Assembly: GCA_964368815.1 (NCBI GenBank)
Contig: CAYJDA010000002.1
Location: forward strand, 1 to 64,000
Source of the DNA: CAYJBH01 sp964368815
GTDB taxonomy: Bacteria > Bacillota > Clostridia > Oscillospirales > Ruminococcaceae
DNA: 64,000 nt
Direction: 5' to 3'
The position numbers and the translations under genes are program-made. Positions within the stretch are counted from its first letter, which is position 1. Each line of letters opens with the position of its first letter. Below, piece by piece: positions 7,739 through 16,259 of this stretch. The notes beneath the pieces are model-generated. The model did no database searches. It had not been told where the DNA came from and was given only the letters and a program-made list of their open reading frames with translations.

Positions 7739-8980
7739 TTAGCCATAATTTTTCACAAGGTCCATTACCGTTTGTTCCCACTCAAAGATATTTTGAGGCC
7801 TAAATCCGCAGGTGCTTATGTCCTTTAAAACCAGATCAACTGAACAGGAGTTACGTTTGCAGGCATCCAGTATGGTTGTAATTTCTTTTTTCAACTCATC
7901 TTTATCAAGCATCCCGACAGCCACTGAAGAGGGGTTTGGTTTTGATGCCAATACATATTTTTTTCCTATTGCCTCTGCAGCAATGTTTACATCTGCCCAA
8001 GGAGTTATGGATATCTTTCTAAGGTTTGGAAGCTTCTCAACTATATCAATTTTTTTATCAAGCGGTTCGCAACACCCGTAATAGGATAGCCCACATTGTC
8101 CTATAGTTCTTTTCATATATTCGATATCGTATTCCTCGTGAGTATCTTTGCCTACCGATGCGAATATTTGTGCGGTTCCTCTTCCCCATATGTCTTTTCT
8201 GGTTAAATTTTCACCCGGCTTTAAATCTCTTGATGGAAGTGACTGTGTTAAAATAGGTGTGCAGTGCAACGAATGGGGCGCATCATCATATAGCCCCAAC
8301 TCTTCATACTGTCTGAACACGCCTTCTTTTATTTCTGTTAACCTGTCAACTAAGCGGTGTGAAAACTCAGGGCGGTCGACTAAGTCGATAAGCAACGGAG
8401 TTACACCCCTATACATAGAAATATCATCCCATGTAACGACATAGAGTGCGTCAACTCCCTTTAGTTTTAATGGAACAATGTCCCCTAAAATCTCACCAAC
8501 CATGTTGTAATTTTTCATGGTTGCTTCTTTATCATATGTAACAACAACGTCCTTTAAAAGATTGATGGAATCGTCCTCTTCAAACAGGTCGTTATAGTTG
8601 TGAGAAACAATATGATTATTTTCGTTTGTAGCGGTGGTTTCCTCGTTAATTTTAACCCCCATATCGCTATGGTGAATAATTTTATTAATAGGCAAAAATG
8701 TTGGAATAATCATATCTGCAGGAAGATATTTATATTTATAGATGGTTTTTCGCATATAATCTTCAAGGTTTCTTAAAACCGGATCGGTGCAAACGAGGGT
8801 AAGCTCGTTTTCCATCTCCATCTCATTCCATGGCAACTCGTCTATTAAAACAACGGGTCTTATCATATGAAGGTCGTTTGATGCATAATGTAGCTTTCTT
8901 CTTTCCTCGTTGCGAGGTGCTTTAGATATTTCAAAATAGCTGTGTGCAAGCTCTCTTAAAACCTTAACCTGATTATTCAT
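7739..8980 (-). CDS. URO-D/MetE-superfamily protein of a sugar-type ABC cluster
   Basis: A 413-aa protein with uroporphyrinogen-decarboxylase-like features, including LSYYGCCEPLDKK near residue 300, which places a Cys pair in the position of the family's metal-binding cysteines, and a barrel-like C-terminal half. It is not heme-pathway URO-D: no other heme gene is nearby and the sequence is distant from HemE. It begins with MNNQVKVLRE behind an AAGGAG site. It lies directly after two ABC permeases and before the split regulator, so it probably acts on the imported compound, perhaps removing a methyl group. The substrate is unknown. Confidence 0.75.
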   Translation of the reverse strand: MNNQVKVLRELAHSYFEISKAPRNEERRKLHYASNDLHMIRPVVLIDELPWNEMEMENELTLVCTDPVLRNLEDYMRKTIYKYKYLPADMIIPTFLPINKIIHHSDMGVKINEETTATNENNHIVSHNYNDLFEEDDSINLLKDVVVTYDKEATMKNYNMVGEILGDIVPLKLKGVDALYVVTWDDISMYRGVTPLLIDLVDRPEFSHRLVDRLTEIKEGVFRQYEELGLYDDAPHSLHCTPILTQSLPSRDLKPGENLTRKDIWGRGTAQIFASVGKDTHEEYDIEYMKRTIGQCGLSYYGCCEPLDKKIDIVEKLPNLRKISITPWADVNIAAEAIGKKYVLASKPNPSSVAVGMLDKDELKKEITTILDACKRNSCSVDLVLKDISTCGFRPQNIFEWEQTVMDLVKNYG

Positions 8981-8994
8981 AATAAAACTCCTTT

Positions 8995-9849
8995 TTATCC
9001 TTTAACTGCTCCTGCTACCATACTTTCCATTATCTGCTCCTGCAAAACAATATATATAATGATGGTAGGCACTATACACATCACAAGTGCTGCAAACATA
9101 GGAGTATAGTTAAAAGAAAACATCGAGGTAAAATACTTCATTGTTAGCGGAAGTGTTCTGTTTTCTTCGCTTGAGGTTAACATTAGCGCGTATAACAACT
9201 CGTTCCATGAAGCGATAAATGTTAATACAGCTGCACTTGAAAACGCAGGCTTAGCAATGGGAAGCATTATTTTAAAGAAGGTTTGGATATAACTACATCC
9301 CTCAATATATGCCGCTTCCTCCAATTCGTTCGGAATTGAAAGGAAAAAACTTCTCATAAGGAACAGACACATAGCCATGGAAAGTCCGGTATATATTAGC
9401 ATTAGTGCGCCTTTTGTATCATAAAGCCCCAGTGTTCTAACAACGAAGTAGATGGGCTGAATCATAGCATTACCGGGTATTAACATAGAACAGATAAGTA
9501 GCCCGAATATAAAGCTTCTGCCTTTAAATTCTATTCTTGCAAGCACATATGCCGCCATGGAATATATAAAAACTGCAACAAAGGTTGTAACACTCGCAAC
9601 CGTTAACGAAGTTAAAAACCTCATAGGTATATTTGCTGTTTCAAATGCAATTTGATATCCAATAAGTGATGGAGTAGCCGGAATAGTAAAGGCAGACTCG
9701 AGAATTTCATTATTGGTTTTAAAGGAGGATAAAAATACCCATATCAACGGGCCGATAGATATTATCAACACCCACAGTAAAAAAATATAACCAACAACTT
9801 TATAAACTGTAGAGGATATTCCGTTGCCCAAATTTTTTCTTGTCATCAT
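8995..9849 (-). CDS. Carbohydrate ABC transporter permease, MalG type
   Basis: Inner-membrane permease of the CUT1 sugar-uptake group. Six hydrophobic segments are visible, beginning with one at about residues 15-37. The EAA loop that contacts the ATPase reads EELEEAAYIEGCSYIQTFFK near residue 180, followed by ILP-type residues. The length of 284 aa is normal. It overlaps the other permease by one base at 9849. No ATP-binding subunit is encoded in this cluster, so a shared MsmK/MalK-like ATPase from elsewhere in the genome must be assumed. Confidence 0.92.
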   Translation of the reverse strand: MMTRKNLGNGISSTVYKVVGYIFLLWVLIISIGPLIWVFLSSFKTNNEILESAFTIPATPSLIGYQIAFETANIPMRFLTSLTVASVTTFVAVFIYSMAAYVLARIEFKGRSFIFGLLICSMLIPGNAMIQPIYFVVRTLGLYDTKGALMLIYTGLSMAMCLFLMRSFFLSIPNELEEAAYIEGCSYIQTFFKIMLPIAKPAFSSAAVLTFIASWNELLYALMLTSSEENRTLPLTMKYFTSMFSFNYTPMFAALVMCIVPTIIIYIVLQEQIMESMVAGAVKG

Positions 9850-10742
9850 TAATCCCCCGTCTTTTTATTCATGCTGAATAACTTGTTTGTAACGCCCATA
9901 ACTATCGCACCCATTATAAGCAGCATAATGCCGATAGCATTGGCATATCCATATTTATTCTGCGTTATAATTGCGTTGTAGGACATCATTGCAAGGTTCA
10001 TCGTCGAGTTACCGGGTCCTCCTTGGGTGGTCATAAATATTACGTCAAACATTTTAAATACAGCAGTTACAGCTATAATAATTCCGGTGCCGATTATTCT
10101 TTTTAAAAGAGGAATATTAATAAAAACATCTATCTGAAATTCATTTGCACCATCTATCTTAGCTGCTTCATAAAGTTCTGGAGAGATAGAGAGCAACTCT
10201 GAAATGGTTATCAGGGTAATAACTGCCGCAAACCATAACCACATGTTGGTAATAGCGGCAAATGCATAGTTTTGATCATAAAGCCAGTTAACATTCCAGT
10301 CAGGATTAAATATGCGAATAATTGAGTTTAAAATACCTTCATCGGCTTTAAAAACGAACATAAAAAGAATTGCTAAACCACTTTGAGAGATAATATTTGG
10401 AATCATGAAAGAGGATCTAACAAACTTCCAACCCCTGGGACGTCTTGAAAGTATCAGAGCAATAATAACTCCGAAAGGAACATGTATAAACGCGGCAGCC
10501 AATGCCCACTTAATTGTATTGGTAAAAGCAGCGATAAAATCGGGATCTTGAAAAAGTTCGATGTAGTTTTCAAGACCGATAAATTCCATCGGCTCAAATC
10601 CGTTCCATTTAGAAAAGCTACTTACAACAGAAAGTGCAAGTGGCCAAAGATAAACTAAACTAAACATAATTAATGCCGGTGCCAAAAACAACACCACCAT
10701 TAAATATTTTTGCCTTTTATGCTCATTAATCTTTTGGTTCAT
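9849..10742 (-). CDS. Carbohydrate ABC transporter permease, MalF/UgpA type
   Basis: CUT1-family permease of 297 aa with an N-terminal membrane helix at about residues 12-35 and five further helices. The EAA motif reads SPELYEAAKIDGANEFQ near residue 185, followed by INIPLLK. It has the TQGGPGNST motif near the C-terminus, characteristic of MalF-like partners. It is co-directional with the binding protein (143-base gap that holds a hairpin) and with the MalG-like gene. It forms the membrane channel with the MalG-type partner. Confidence 0.92.
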   Translation of the reverse strand: MNQKINEHKRQKYLMVVLFLAPALIMFSLVYLWPLALSVVSSFSKWNGFEPMEFIGLENYIELFQDPDFIAAFTNTIKWALAAAFIHVPFGVIIALILSRRPRGWKFVRSSFMIPNIISQSGLAILFMFVFKADEGILNSIIRIFNPDWNVNWLYDQNYAFAAITNMWLWFAAVITLITISELLSISPELYEAAKIDGANEFQIDVFINIPLLKRIIGTGIIIAVTAVFKMFDVIFMTTQGGPGNSTMNLAMMSYNAIITQNKYGYANAIGIMLLIMGAIVMGVTNKLFSMNKKTGD

Positions 10743-10772
10743 GGTTTTTACCTCTATCTAATATAGTCAGTT

Positions 10773-10788
10773 AACTTGAAAAACAATA
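10773..10788. repeat. Copy 1 of a short intergenic repeat
   Basis: A 16-base sequence (AACTTGAAAAACAATA) identical to 22960-22975. The preceding bases also match closely (ATATAGTcAGTT here, ATATAGTAGTTc in the other copy), so the shared element is about 27 bases long. It lies between the solute-binding-protein and permease genes. Confidence 0.5.
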
Positions 10789-10841
10789 CGAGATTGTAGA
10801 GCGGATATATTGGTCTTTAAGTAGACAGACTTATAGTTAAT

Positions 10842-10867
10842 GGGGGCAATGTAAATCTATTGCCCCC
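10842..10867 (-). promoter_or_regulatory. Stem-loop between the solute-binding-protein and permease genes
   Basis: Arms GGGGGCAAT (10842-10850) and ATTGCCCCC (10859-10867) pair perfectly around an 8-base loop, 19 bases past the binding-protein stop. There is no T-run on the minus strand, so it is more likely a 3'-stabilising stem or partial attenuator than a full terminator. Such a stem commonly raises binding-protein levels over the permeases. Confidence 0.6.
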
Positions 10868-10885
10868 TAAATAATTAGCTATTGA

Positions 10886-12274
10886 TTATTCGTTTTCAGA
10901 CACATATTCTTCTGCGGCAGCATTCATCATTGCAATTAGGTCGTCAACACTTGTTGATCCGTTAATAAAGTTAACAAGCTCGGTAGGAACAACTTCGTTT
11001 TGTGTGATAGGATCCCATTTACCCTGATAGTTTGGAACTGCTCCGACTAAGGTACTTACTGCCTCGGAGTATTCTATCATTATGGGGTCCATTCTTGCGT
11101 AGTCTTCATCGGTTAGAGGAACAAAGGGAGCAATTTCGCCCTTAATAATGCAGGCTTCTCTGATTATTTCGGGGGTTGAATCAAACTTAATCCACTCTAT
11201 CGCGCCAAGCTGCTCTTCTTCGGATACATCAACCGATACGGCAAGACCGTATCCGGAGTAACCGCCGGTGTAAATCATTACACTTTCAGGATATGCTGCG
11301 TAACCAACTTTTTCGGCAAATCCTTCCGGAGCGAACTGAGGATCGTTAAGTCCCGGAATCATCCAAGGGCCGTTTGGTATCATTGCAGTATTGCCTGATG
11401 CAAAGTTGTTAGCGGCTAAAGCATAGTTACCACCTACAGCGTCGGTTGTGGAGTAGCTGAACATTTTTTTAATGTTGTCAAGAGCGGTTCTCATATCTTC
11501 GTTATCAAAATCGGTGGGGTACATAGTATTTGCAAACTCCATGCCTGATTCGGTAAGTGCGAATTGTGAAGTTGCAAAAATCATCGGGCACCAACCGGTT
11601 TCTGTTGTATGTAAAGATAAAGGAGTTATGCCTGCAGCTACAAGTTGATCACAAACTTCCCAGAACTCATCCATTGTTTTCGGGAACTCTTCAATTCCTG
11701 CCTGTGCAAAAAGTTCTTTGTTGTAATACATTCCGGCGTAGGATGCAGTAGTCGATGGAGCTGTATACATTTTTCCATCGATTGTGTTGTATTCTACACT
11801 TTCAGGAATAGCAACATTTTGCCATTCTTCGGAAGCATCAAAGTGAGGCTTTAGGTCAACAAGACGATTATTGTCCATCATCAAATCTGCAAGTGCAGGC
11901 TCAGACCCAAGATCGGTTACGATAGCAGGAAGATCGTTTGCAGAGTTAAGGGTTTTTAGCTTTGCTCGTAGATCCTCGGCAACACCGGGAACCCACTCAA
12001 CATCCATATAGTACTGGCCGGCATATGCCTCATCATATTTAGCAATTGCCCATTTAAGAAATTCGGTGTTGGAGTCGTTTCCTCCGTCGGTTGCCATAAT
12101 GGTAACCGGAATTGCCTCAGTAGGTTCGGCGGTATCTTCTTCGGTTGCCGTATCGGCATCTTCGGTTGTGGTGGCTGGTTGCTCGGTAGGTGCTGATTCA
12201 GAAGCACAGGATGCAAAGCTTACCAACATTGCGAAACAGAGTAATGCTGCAAGATATTTCTTTAGATTTTTCAT
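10886..12274 (-). CDS. Extracellular solute-binding lipoprotein of a sugar-type ABC transporter
   Basis: Ligand receptor for the adjacent permeases. A lipoprotein signal peptide with a lipobox ending at C23 (SFASC) is followed by a Ser/Thr/Glu-rich linker and a periplasmic-binding fold of family 1. Typical features include the ITPLSLHTTE region, GPWMIPGL and the GGYSGYGLAVS segment. The 462 aa length is normal for CUT1 binding proteins. It lies first in its transcription unit behind its own weak promoter, downstream of the kinase gene. The ligand cannot be told from sequence; the neighbouring URO-D protein suggests it might be a methylated or methoxylated compound rather than a plain sugar. 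Confidence 0.9.
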   Translation of the reverse strand: MKNLKKYLAALLCFAMLVSFASCASESAPTEQPATTTEDADTATEEDTAEPTEAIPVTIMATDGGNDSNTEFLKWAIAKYDEAYAGQYYMDVEWVPGVAEDLRAKLKTLNSANDLPAIVTDLGSEPALADLMMDNNRLVDLKPHFDASEEWQNVAIPESVEYNTIDGKMYTAPSTTASYAGMYYNKELFAQAGIEEFPKTMDEFWEVCDQLVAAGITPLSLHTTETGWCPMIFATSQFALTESGMEFANTMYPTDFDNEDMRTALDNIKKMFSYSTTDAVGGNYALAANNFASGNTAMIPNGPWMIPGLNDPQFAPEGFAEKVGYAAYPESVMIYTGGYSGYGLAVSVDVSEEEQLGAIEWIKFDSTPEIIREACIIKGEIAPFVPLTDEDYARMDPIMIEYSEAVSTLVGAVPNYQGKWDPITQNEVVPTELVNFINGSTSVDDLIAMMNAAAEEYVSENE

Positions 12275-12325
12275 TGCTGTTACCTTTCTGCTAAACTCAT
12301 AAATTGTAGTTTAGCCTTTAATGTT

Positions 12326-12355
12326 ATCTTAATAACGTATAGATTATTGCGCCAA
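12326..12355 (-). promoter_or_regulatory. Possible promoter for the solute-binding-protein gene
   Basis: On the minus strand TTGGCG (12350-12355) and TAAGAT (12326-12331) are separated by 18 bases, about 50 bases before the ATG, which has an AAAGG ribosome site. The 171-base gap between this gene and the kinase gene holds no supported ORF. Confidence 0.35.
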
Positions 12356-12445
12356 CTTTATTAAAATTACACCTCCCATTTATTTCGATAAAATAATTAT
12401 ATGGGATACATAAGATTTACGCTATTAATAATCTTACATAATTTA

Positions 12446-14155
12446 TTAAAAAGTAAACTTTTTAGGCAAACAAATTGTGCATTTAGTTCCATTTCCTATA
12501 TTAGTATATTTAAAACTGTAGTTTCCTTTATAGTAGAGATTAAGACGTGCTATAACATTTCCTATTCCGTAACCGCCGGTAGTGTTTGGAAAAAGCTGAG
12601 ATATTTTTTCAGCGGTTAATCCTGAGGTTTCGTTATACTTTTGCGCTATCGCCGGATCTATGCCAACACCGTTATCGGTAATAGTTACGAAAAGATTAGT
12701 GTCGTCACTGTATACCTCAACCGTAATTAAACCGCCGCTCTCAATATTACCAAACCCGTGAGTAATAGAGTTTTCTGCTATGGGCTGAAGTATTAGCTTA
12801 AGTATGGATATATCTTTATCAATATTATTGCATGTTATCTTAAATTCAAAAAGGTTTTCATAGCGAATTTGCTGTACTTCTAAATATGATTGAAGGTGTT
12901 CTATTTCATTATAAATACTAACCAGGCTACTACCCTTGCTAAGGCTGGTTCTCAAAAGCTTAGAAAGTGATTCGATTAACATGCCTATCCTACGGTCGCC
13001 TGAGCCTCGTGAGAGCATATACATATTATCAAGGATGTTATAAATAAAATGAGGATTAATTTGATAGGTTAAGGAGTCAAGCTCGGCTATTTTTAAACGC
13101 TCCTGATTTTCCTTTTCGTTTTCTATATGCTGTTCAATATTATCTGCCATGTTGTTAAAGGTAATGCCTATTTTGCCGAGTTCACCGGATGGCGGTTTGA
13201 TACGCATTTTCATAGAATTGCTACCAAACGATTCCATAACTTTTACTATCTGCTGTATTGGTTTGGTATAATGGCTCATAATAACAAACACTAAAATGAT
13301 GCCAATTATTAGCATTATGAAATTTAAAACAAATATTATAGCTTGTAAATCTAATATTGTATTCTGAACGTCTAAATTGTTTATATAAGAAATAACCTTC
13401 CAATCAGTACGTTTGTCGGTAGCAATATTAACAATATACCCTGAAAGTTTATCAGAGTTACTATTAACTATACTTTCATCTATTGCCGTGGCATTAGAGG
13501 GATAAGCAATGTTATTGTTATGATCTACAATTAATATCCGCTCATCCTGGTGGGCGATTAGGCTAACAATTTTATCAAGCTCTGATGTATCAACCTGAAT
13601 TAAAAGGTTGCCGGGTTCGCTTCTTAGCTCAATATGTCTTACGTATTGAGCTATATAAATATAATCTTCGTTTGTAAGCTCCAAAAGTGGTTCATTTGTT
13701 ATCGTCCAGGTTGGAATAGCATAGTATTCGGTGAATCGTTCATCTTTAAAAATACTCGCGATTAACTCGTTATCCGAAGAGATGAATGATCCGTAATAGT
13801 TATTTTTATTATCTACATACAGAATATTTTTTACCGTTTTGCTGGTAAGATTAACTAATGTTTTTTCTATATGCTGAGCCTCGTAACTGTCGATTACTTC
13901 AACCAAAGAATTTTGCACACTGCCGTTGGCAAGAATCGTGTTGGATGAAATTTCCAATCTTTCTCTAAAATTAATAAATATTTCCATACGCTGCGCTTGA
14001 AGATTTTCTATATTAGTTAAGGTAAGTTGGGTGAGATATGGCTGAACAATAAGCTGTATTGAAAGGCTGGTAGCTATAAAAATCAAAAGCATTATAACAC
14101 TGGTAAGAAGAACAAGTTTGATTTTTATATTTAAGCCTGAAATTAACTTAATCAT
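12446..14155 (-). CDS. YesM-like sensor histidine kinase
   Basis: Membrane sensor of 569 aa. One membrane helix lies at about residues 13-37, then an extracellular sensing domain of about 230 residues, a second helix near 270-290, a HAMP linker, a LytS/YesM-type phosphoacceptor region (YQINPHFIYNILDNMY near 365) and an HATPase domain with TDNGVGID and TGGYGIGNVIARL. YesM kinases usually pair with YesN regulators next to sugar ABC transporters. The partner here is most likely the split regulator at 6098-7689, which flanks the opposite end of the cluster. Confidence 0.92.
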   Translation of the reverse strand: MIKLISGLNIKIKLVLLTSVIMLLIFIATSLSIQLIVQPYLTQLTLTNIENLQAQRMEIFINFRERLEISSNTILANGSVQNSLVEVIDSYEAQHIEKTLVNLTSKTVKNILYVDNKNNYYGSFISSDNELIASIFKDERFTEYYAIPTWTITNEPLLELTNEDYIYIAQYVRHIELRSEPGNLLIQVDTSELDKIVSLIAHQDERILIVDHNNNIAYPSNATAIDESIVNSNSDKLSGYIVNIATDKRTDWKVISYINNLDVQNTILDLQAIIFVLNFIMLIIGIILVFVIMSHYTKPIQQIVKVMESFGSNSMKMRIKPPSGELGKIGITFNNMADNIEQHIENEKENQERLKIAELDSLTYQINPHFIYNILDNMYMLSRGSGDRRIGMLIESLSKLLRTSLSKGSSLVSIYNEIEHLQSYLEVQQIRYENLFEFKITCNNIDKDISILKLILQPIAENSITHGFGNIESGGLITVEVYSDDTNLFVTITDNGVGIDPAIAQKYNETSGLTAEKISQLFPNTTGGYGIGNVIARLNLYYKGNYSFKYTNIGNGTKCTICLPKKFTF

Positions 14156-14190
14156 ATCAACAACTCCTACTTTTCCGGCGTATCAAACCG

Positions 14191-15555
14191 TTATTTTGCA
14201 TGCTCTCGTGTTAGTTTTTTTGCAAAATCGGTTTTATTAACCTTTATCACCGCCACTATGCATTTTAAAAGTTGGTCAGATTTTAGAAAGAAAAAAACCA
14301 TTACCGGGTTGAGTTGCCAAACATATGCGGCGAGCAACGAGAGCGGTATAACTATTCCCCATTGAAAAACGGCATCGTTATATAAAACAAACTTGGTGTC
14401 GCCGGCACCTCTTACGATTCCTACAAGGCAGGCAACCTGATAACTTGTTCCGATAATAGTTATAACTAAAACGTTTAAAAACCCATCGGTAATTGCTCTT
14501 GTAGACTCCGAAAGCGTATATAGTGTTAGGATTGGTTCTTTTATTAGGAACAAAAAACTGCCGGCAATGATGCCGATAAAAATAAAAATAATCTGCAAGG
14601 TTTTAGTATATTCTTTAAGCTTTTTAAAGTCGTTTTCTCCAACCGTTCTACCTATAATAACTCCGGTTGCATTAGAAGAACTATAGGAAAAAACTGAGGC
14701 TATCTGAAAGATGGTTGCAGAAATTGAGTTTGCCGTAATCACTTCCGGGCCGAGATGCCCTAAAATAGCCATCTGCACGCTCATAGCAATACCCCACATG
14801 GCGTTTGAAATAATAACCGGAATACCCACCTTGATATAGTCTGAAAACAACACCGAATCTAAACGTCCAAAACATGAAATTGAAAATTTGAGTTTTTTAT
14901 CAAACGCAGCAAGATATATAACTACCACAACTAGTTCAATTATTCGGGCTGTAAGGGTAGCAATTGCGGCTCCCTGAACGCCAAGTCTCGGCGCGCCAAA
15001 GTTACCATATATAAGAATGTAGTTTAAAACTACATTAATAATTAACGTAGACATGGAAATATAGAACCCTATCTTAACGGTCTCAACGCTTCTAAGACCG
15101 GCTAAAAGGGTGTTTGTTATTGCAAAAAGAACATACGAAAAACAGATGATCTGTATATATTTTACACCCTCAGCAATAACCGCTGCATCCGAAGTGAACA
15201 GCGAAATGGAAAATTCGGGAAAAATAAAAACAAATATACCCACAAGTGCAGAAATAAAAATAGCAGTTTTTATAGCACAGTTAATAATTTTTTTAATTGC
15301 ATTTATGTCTTTTATCCCCCAGTACTGCGATGATAGTACAACAATACCCTCGCCAACGCCTAAAACTATCATGTTTAAAATAAACTGTATTTGTATTGCA
15401 AGTGCAACCCCTGCTAATGCAGGCTCAGAATAATTTCCTAACATAACGTTGTCGGCAAGTGAAACAGCCGTGGTTACAAGACTTTGTAAAACCATAGCAG
15501 CTGAAAGAGAAAAAAAGTTTTTATAAAAGCCTGACTCTTTAACGAAAATTGACAT
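14191..15555 (-). CDS. MATE-family efflux transporter
   Basis: Cation-coupled multidrug or toxin exporter with about twelve predicted membrane helices in two similar halves. MATE-like segments include MVLQSLVTTAVSLADNVMLG near the N-terminus and GIVRGAGDTKFVLYND in the second half. A frame extends to 15579, but ATG at 15555 (MSIFVKESGF) has the better ribosome site (AGGATT) and fits the family N-terminus, giving 454 aa. It is upstream of and co-directional with the YesM-like kinase with a 35-base gap. The 112-base gap on its other side holds no gene. Confidence 0.9.
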   Translation of the reverse strand: MSIFVKESGFYKNFFSLSAAMVLQSLVTTAVSLADNVMLGNYSEPALAGVALAIQIQFILNMIVLGVGEGIVVLSSQYWGIKDINAIKKIINCAIKTAIFISALVGIFVFIFPEFSISLFTSDAAVIAEGVKYIQIICFSYVLFAITNTLLAGLRSVETVKIGFYISMSTLIINVVLNYILIYGNFGAPRLGVQGAAIATLTARIIELVVVVIYLAAFDKKLKFSISCFGRLDSVLFSDYIKVGIPVIISNAMWGIAMSVQMAILGHLGPEVITANSISATIFQIASVFSYSSSNATGVIIGRTVGENDFKKLKEYTKTLQIIFIFIGIIAGSFLFLIKEPILTLYTLSESTRAITDGFLNVLVITIIGTSYQVACLVGIVRGAGDTKFVLYNDAVFQWGIVIPLSLLAAYVWQLNPVMVFFFLKSDQLLKCIVAVIKVNKTDFAKKLTREHAK

Positions 15556-15691
15556 TAATCCTATACCCCAAAATAACATTGTGTCTATTTTAGCATATAG
15601 GGTTGAATTTGTATATATAAAAAATAATTTATTTAACTATTTAAAAAGTAATATGAAGTTACCATCCGAGGAACCGAGGCAGGAGGTGTTT

Positions 15692-16246
15692 TCAATTGGC
15701 TTTGCCGGAAATAATATCTGCATCCAAAACATTTTTTAAATGTTCTATTGCCATTTCGTGACCCTTTGCATTAAAGCTTGCCACGCCATCTTGATGTAGA
15801 ACAATCTTGTAGCCTAAATTATAGGCATCAACTGCAGTGTGTAAAACACAGATATCGGTACAAACCCCCACAAGATGAACTTCGGATACTCCACGTTCTA
15901 TTAATTTAAGGTTAAGTGGGGTTGCAAAAAAGGCAGAATATCTGTTCTTTGATATGTTTAACAAACGATGTGGATTTACCTTCGAAACAGCAGTTTTAAC
16001 TCGGCCATAGAGATCTCTTCCCTCTTTATCATAGCAATGAGGAGGAAACATATCTTTTTCACGGTTATATTCATCGCCCAGGTCGTGGTTATCGGTTGCC
16101 ACAACTACAATGTCGTTTTGATCAATGAACTTTTGTGTTAAATCAGCAATATAATCCTCAATAGCCTGCCCCGGCTCACCGCAGGTTAGGCGTCCGTCGC
16201 TTGCAACAAAATCGTTTACATAGTCTATTATGATTAAAGCTTTCAT
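15692..16246 (-). CDS. Isochorismatase-like cysteine hydrolase (possible nicotinamidase)
   Basis: Cytosolic hydrolase of 184 aa. The family's catalytic Asp is in ALIIIDYVNDF at the N-terminus, and the nucleophile Cys is in LVGVCTDICVLHTAVDAY near residue 130. The ATDNHD segment resembles the metal-binding Asp/His region of nicotinamidases, so conversion of nicotinamide to nicotinate is plausible; other amides are possible. The ribosome site AAAGGA precedes the ATG. It follows the ABC exporter pair by 13 bases and may be read with it. Confidence 0.85.
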   Translation of the reverse strand: MKALIIIDYVNDFVASDGRLTCGEPGQAIEDYIADLTQKFIDQNDIVVVATDNHDLGDEYNREKDMFPPHCYDKEGRDLYGRVKTAVSKVNPHRLLNISKNRYSAFFATPLNLKLIERGVSEVHLVGVCTDICVLHTAVDAYNLGYKIVLHQDGVASFNAKGHEMAIEHLKNVLDADIISGKAN

Positions 16247-16259
16247 ATCTAAATATCCT

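Noticed and set aside
10886..12274. Ordinary maltose or multiple-sugar uptake operon
   Set aside because: No sugar hydrolase, ATPase or kinase gene accompanies the transporter, and a URO-D-like gene takes that place; sugar specificity cannot be claimed.
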